NCBI GenBank assembly: GCA_003243425.1
Contig: QFQP01000027.1
Location: 1-64,000 of the forward strand
DNA from: Archangium gephyra
GTDB taxonomy: Bacteria; Myxococcota; Myxococcia; Myxococcales; Myxococcaceae
Length of the DNA stretch: 64,000 nucleotides
Reading direction: 5' to 3'
In this document: positions 61,982 through 64,000 of the stretch, piece after piece
Position numbering within the stretch: the first letter of the stretch is position 1
How the letters are laid out: each line of letters begins with the position of its first letter
Program-made: the position numbers and the translations under genes
The notes under the pieces: generated by a model
Told to the model about the DNA's origin: nothing
Databases searched by the model: none
Seen by the model: only the letters and a program-made list of their open reading frames with translations

Positions 61982-62836
61982 TCAGCGGCCCCGGTGCGCG
62001 CGCTTCATCGAGTACATCCGCGCGTCCGCGTCTTGGACCGCGGTCGACAGGGGAACGCCCGGGTCAGCGATGGCCACGCCGATGGACAGCGCGAGCGGCA
62101 CTCCGACGAAGTCACGGTTGTGCATGGCCACTGCTTCTTCCAACCGCGTCGCCAGGGTCTGCACCACGCTCGCGTCACGGCCTGCGGCGAGCACCGCGAA
62201 CTCGTCACCGCCGATGCGCGCCACGAGGTCGCTTTCACGAAACGTCGAACGCAACACGGTCGCCGTGCGCCGCAACAACGCATCACCCGCGGCGTGCCCA
62301 CCTTCGTCGTTGACGCGCTTCAACCCGTCGAGGTCGACCATCACCACGCCCACGGGGTGCGGCCCGCGCTCGTCGAGCCGCGCGAGCGCTTCGTCGAACG
62401 CGCTCCGGTTCGCGAGCCCGGTCAGCGCGTCGTGCGTCGACAGAAACAGCAGCCGGTCTTCGAGGCGCCGGCGATCCGTCAAGTCGCGCATGACCGCGAT
62501 GGTGAACGCGCCACCACCGATGGTCACCGGCGCCAGGGTGATCTCCACCGGCACCTCCGTGCCGTCGCGCCGCAACGCGCACACCTCGAGCGAATGACGG
62601 CCCATCTGTCGCCGCACCGGAGTGCCCGTGTACTGCGCGCGCCAGCGCACGTGCGCGTCGCGACTGCCGGTGGGCACCAACGTCTCGACCGGGCGGCCCT
62701 TCAACGCCTCGCGGCCGTAGCCCAGCAGCCGTTCGGTCTGCGCGTTGACGAGTACGATGCGGCCCTTCTCGTCGGCCACGATGACGGCGTCGGGCGCCGC
62801 TTCGAGCAGCGCGTTCGCGAATTGGTCGAACTCCAT
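61982..62836 (-). CDS. PAS-GGDEF diguanylate cyclase
   Basis: A 284-residue soluble signalling protein. A PAS domain (about 8-120; A-P-D-A-V-I-V-A-D-E-K-G-R-I, L-L-G-Y-G) is followed by a GGDEF domain (about 130-284) with the active-site loop R-I-G-G-D-E-F and the inhibitory site R-E-S-D five residues before it. It should make cyclic di-GMP with product feedback. Met 62836 has a strong GGGGGGAA site; the longer frame is rejected. It is monocistronic and divergent from rtcB. Confidence 0.93.
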   Translation of the reverse strand: MEFDQFANALLEAAPDAVIVADEKGRIVLVNAQTERLLGYGREALKGRPVETLVPTGSRDAHVRWRAQYTGTPVRRQMGRHSLEVCALRRDGTEVPVEITLAPVTIGGGAFTIAVMRDLTDRRRLEDRLLFLSTHDALTGLANRSAFDEALARLDERGPHPVGVVMVDLDGLKRVNDEGGHAAGDALLRRTATVLRSTFRESDLVARIGGDEFAVLAAGRDASVVQTLATRLEEAVAMHNRDFVGVPLALSIGVAIADPGVPLSTAVQDADARMYSMKRAHRGR

Positions 62837-62987
62837 GTGCTTCCCCCCGAATGCCATTCGCATTCTGAAGAGCCGCCCACCACGCGCCAAGCGTCGCACG
62901 TTGCGTCGGAGGAAGTGAGCGCTCAACACCCACCCGCGTCAGAATGCGAACACCGCGTTCGTCGAGCGCGCCTCGGAGACGATCGTC

Positions 62988-64000
62988 ATGAGCTGGAAGC
63001 AAACACTCGTCAACGCCGGGCCCGCGCACTGGGTGCTGCCGAAGACGAAGACCATGCGCTGCGACGCGCACCTGTTTCTGTCCGACGCGCTGCTCTTCGG
63101 CGCAGACGGCGGTGGGGGCGTGGAAGAAGACGTGTTCGCGCAGGTCGTGAACGCGTGCAGCTTTCCCGGTGCCAGGCGCGTGGCGCTGACGCCCGATTGC
63201 CACGTCGGCTACGGCGTTCCCATCGGCACGGCCATCGAGACCGAAGGCATCTTGCTGCCCACGGCGGCGGGCTACGACATCGGCTGCGGCATGGTGCAGT
63301 TGTCGACCTCGCTCACGTGGGACGACGTGGCCGACGTGCAGAAGCGCCGCATGTGGATCGACGCGGTCGTGCAGCGCATCGGCGTCGGCGTCGGTCAGCC
63401 GGGGGCCGGCGCGCGGGTCGGGGCGACGAAGAAGCTCAAGGAGGTCGTGCGCTACGGCGCGAAGGCGTTGGGCCGCGGGCACGACGTCACCGAGCGCGCG
63501 TGCATTCCCGTCGAAGACGACACCGTCGACATTCCCGAAGAGGCGTGGAGCAAGCGTTCACAGCTCGGCTCACTCGGCGGTGGGAATCACTTCTGCGAGA
63601 TGCAGGTCGACCAGGACGGTCGCGTGTGGGTGATGCTGCACACGGGCAGCCGCGGCTTCGGCTGGAACATCGCGAAGGGCTTCTTCGTGCGGGGCGCGAC
63701 GCTGCTCGGGCTCACGGGCAAGTCGGAAGACAAGGTGTGGTTCGACGCCGAGTCGCCCACCGGCCGCGCGTACTGGAACCTGCACAACATGGCGGCGAAC
63801 TTCGCCATCGCCAATCGCCTGCTCATCGGTGAGGCGGTGTGCGAGGCCATCGAGCAGGTCTTCGGTGGTGAAGCGCGCGTCTATTACGAGATCTCCCACA
63901 ACCTGATTCAGCTCGAAGACGGGCGCTTCGTGGCGCGCAAGGGCGCGACGCGTGCGTTCCCCGGTGGGCACCCGTCGTTGAAGGGCACGCCGTGGGCCGC
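62988..64000 (+). CDS. rtcB: RNA 3'-phosphate ligase RtcB, C-terminus beyond window
   Basis: The frame runs from ATG 62988 (GGAGA upstream) to the window edge, about 337 residues. RtcB joins 2',3'-cyclic phosphate or 3'-phosphate RNA ends to 5'-OH ends using GTP and Mn2+. The metal-binding motifs T-P-D-C-H-V-G-Y-G, G-Y-D-I-G-C-G and L-G-G-G-N-H-F are intact, as are H-T-G-S-R-G and S-H-N-L. The R-K-G-A-T-R-A-F motif is near the cut; the guanylylated His lies further on and is not seen. Confidence 0.95.
   Translation, partial: MSWKQTLVNAGPAHWVLPKTKTMRCDAHLFLSDALLFGADGGGGVEEDVFAQVVNACSFPGARRVALTPDCHVGYGVPIGTAIETEGILLPTAAGYDIGCGMVQLSTSLTWDDVADVQKRRMWIDAVVQRIGVGVGQPGAGARVGATKKLKEVVRYGAKALGRGHDVTERACIPVEDDTVDIPEEAWSKRSQLGSLGGGNHFCEMQVDQDGRVWVMLHTGSRGFGWNIAKGFFVRGATLLGLTGKSEDKVWFDAESPTGRAYWNLHNMAANFAIANRLLIGEAVCEAIEQVFGGEARVYYEISHNLIQLEDGRFVARKGATRAFPGGHPSLKGTPWA

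Overview
The window is high-GC, densely packed bacterial DNA, and its gene content points to a member of the Myxococcota (myxobacteria). The main reasons are four PKN2-type Ser/Thr protein kinase loci, two tandem copies of the myxobacterial paralogous family DUF2378, a lipoprotein with a long GGGSAT linker, a 23-repeat cysteine-rich lipoprotein, and a light-type carotenoid operon containing a CarH/CarA-like MerR regulator. I do not assign a genus. No rRNA, tRNA, insertion sequence, phage or CRISPR array was recognised. Nearly all long open frames opposite real genes are GC-driven shadows and are left out.

Layout. 1-9.7 kb: an lspA / kinase / secreted-protein run on the minus strand, a lipoprotein with a 16-copy hexapeptide linker followed by a class III nucleotide cyclase, a leaderless lipase-like hydrolase, an AraC regulator, and a ComF protein. 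9.2-12.8 kb: a 1024-residue cysteine-repeat lipoprotein, translationally coupled to a BON-like protein and then to comF. 12.9-18.7 kb: small and hypothetical genes, including tandem DUF2378 paralogues, a DUF1851-like protein, a protein with a histone H1-like tail, three tandem paralogous lipoproteins and a possible V4R-like protein. 18.7-21.4 kb: a coupled three-gene operon led by a peptidoglycan-binding, anthrax-lethal-factor-like metalloprotease with no signal peptide. 21.6-23.6 kb: atpDC. 24.5-25.8 kb: a DUF4398 lipoprotein / OmpA-lipoprotein pair. 26.1-30.9 kb: a type-I-secretion-like ABC / HlyD / TolC operon whose ABC ATPase looks catalytically dead. 30.9-36.3 kb: Hsp20, a vanadium haloperoxidase-like enzyme, two paralogous lipoproteins, a frameshifted sensor kinase and a secreted protein. 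36.4-38.3 kb: a lysine-free, arginine-rich protein coupled to a trigger-factor-like chaperone that lacks the ribosome-binding domain. 38.5-40.6 kb: a photolyase and a periplasmic protein. 40.8-50.7 kb: a nine-gene carotenoid operon (crtE-crtI-crtB-crtD-crtC-glycosyltransferase-acyltransferase-carH-crtI). 50.8-64 kb: cardiolipin synthase, two kinases, a TPR protein, a DUF4476 protein, a DUF1361 membrane protein, a P-type Ca2+-ATPase, a PAS-GGDEF protein and the start of rtcB.

How genes work together. The crt operon has a recognisable promoter with a palindrome filling its spacer and an inverted repeat over the start region, consistent with B12/light control by its own CarH-like product. Its glycosyltransferase and acyltransferase, and the absence of any recognisable cyclase, suggest acyclic carotenoid glycoside esters. 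The most unusual material is a set of leaderless, disordered-N-terminus proteins (hydrolase, lethal-factor-like protease, lysine-free basic protein) that look like substrates of a non-Sec export route; two of them have tightly coupled partner genes. The degenerate ABC/HlyD/TolC operon is a second candidate for an atypical system.
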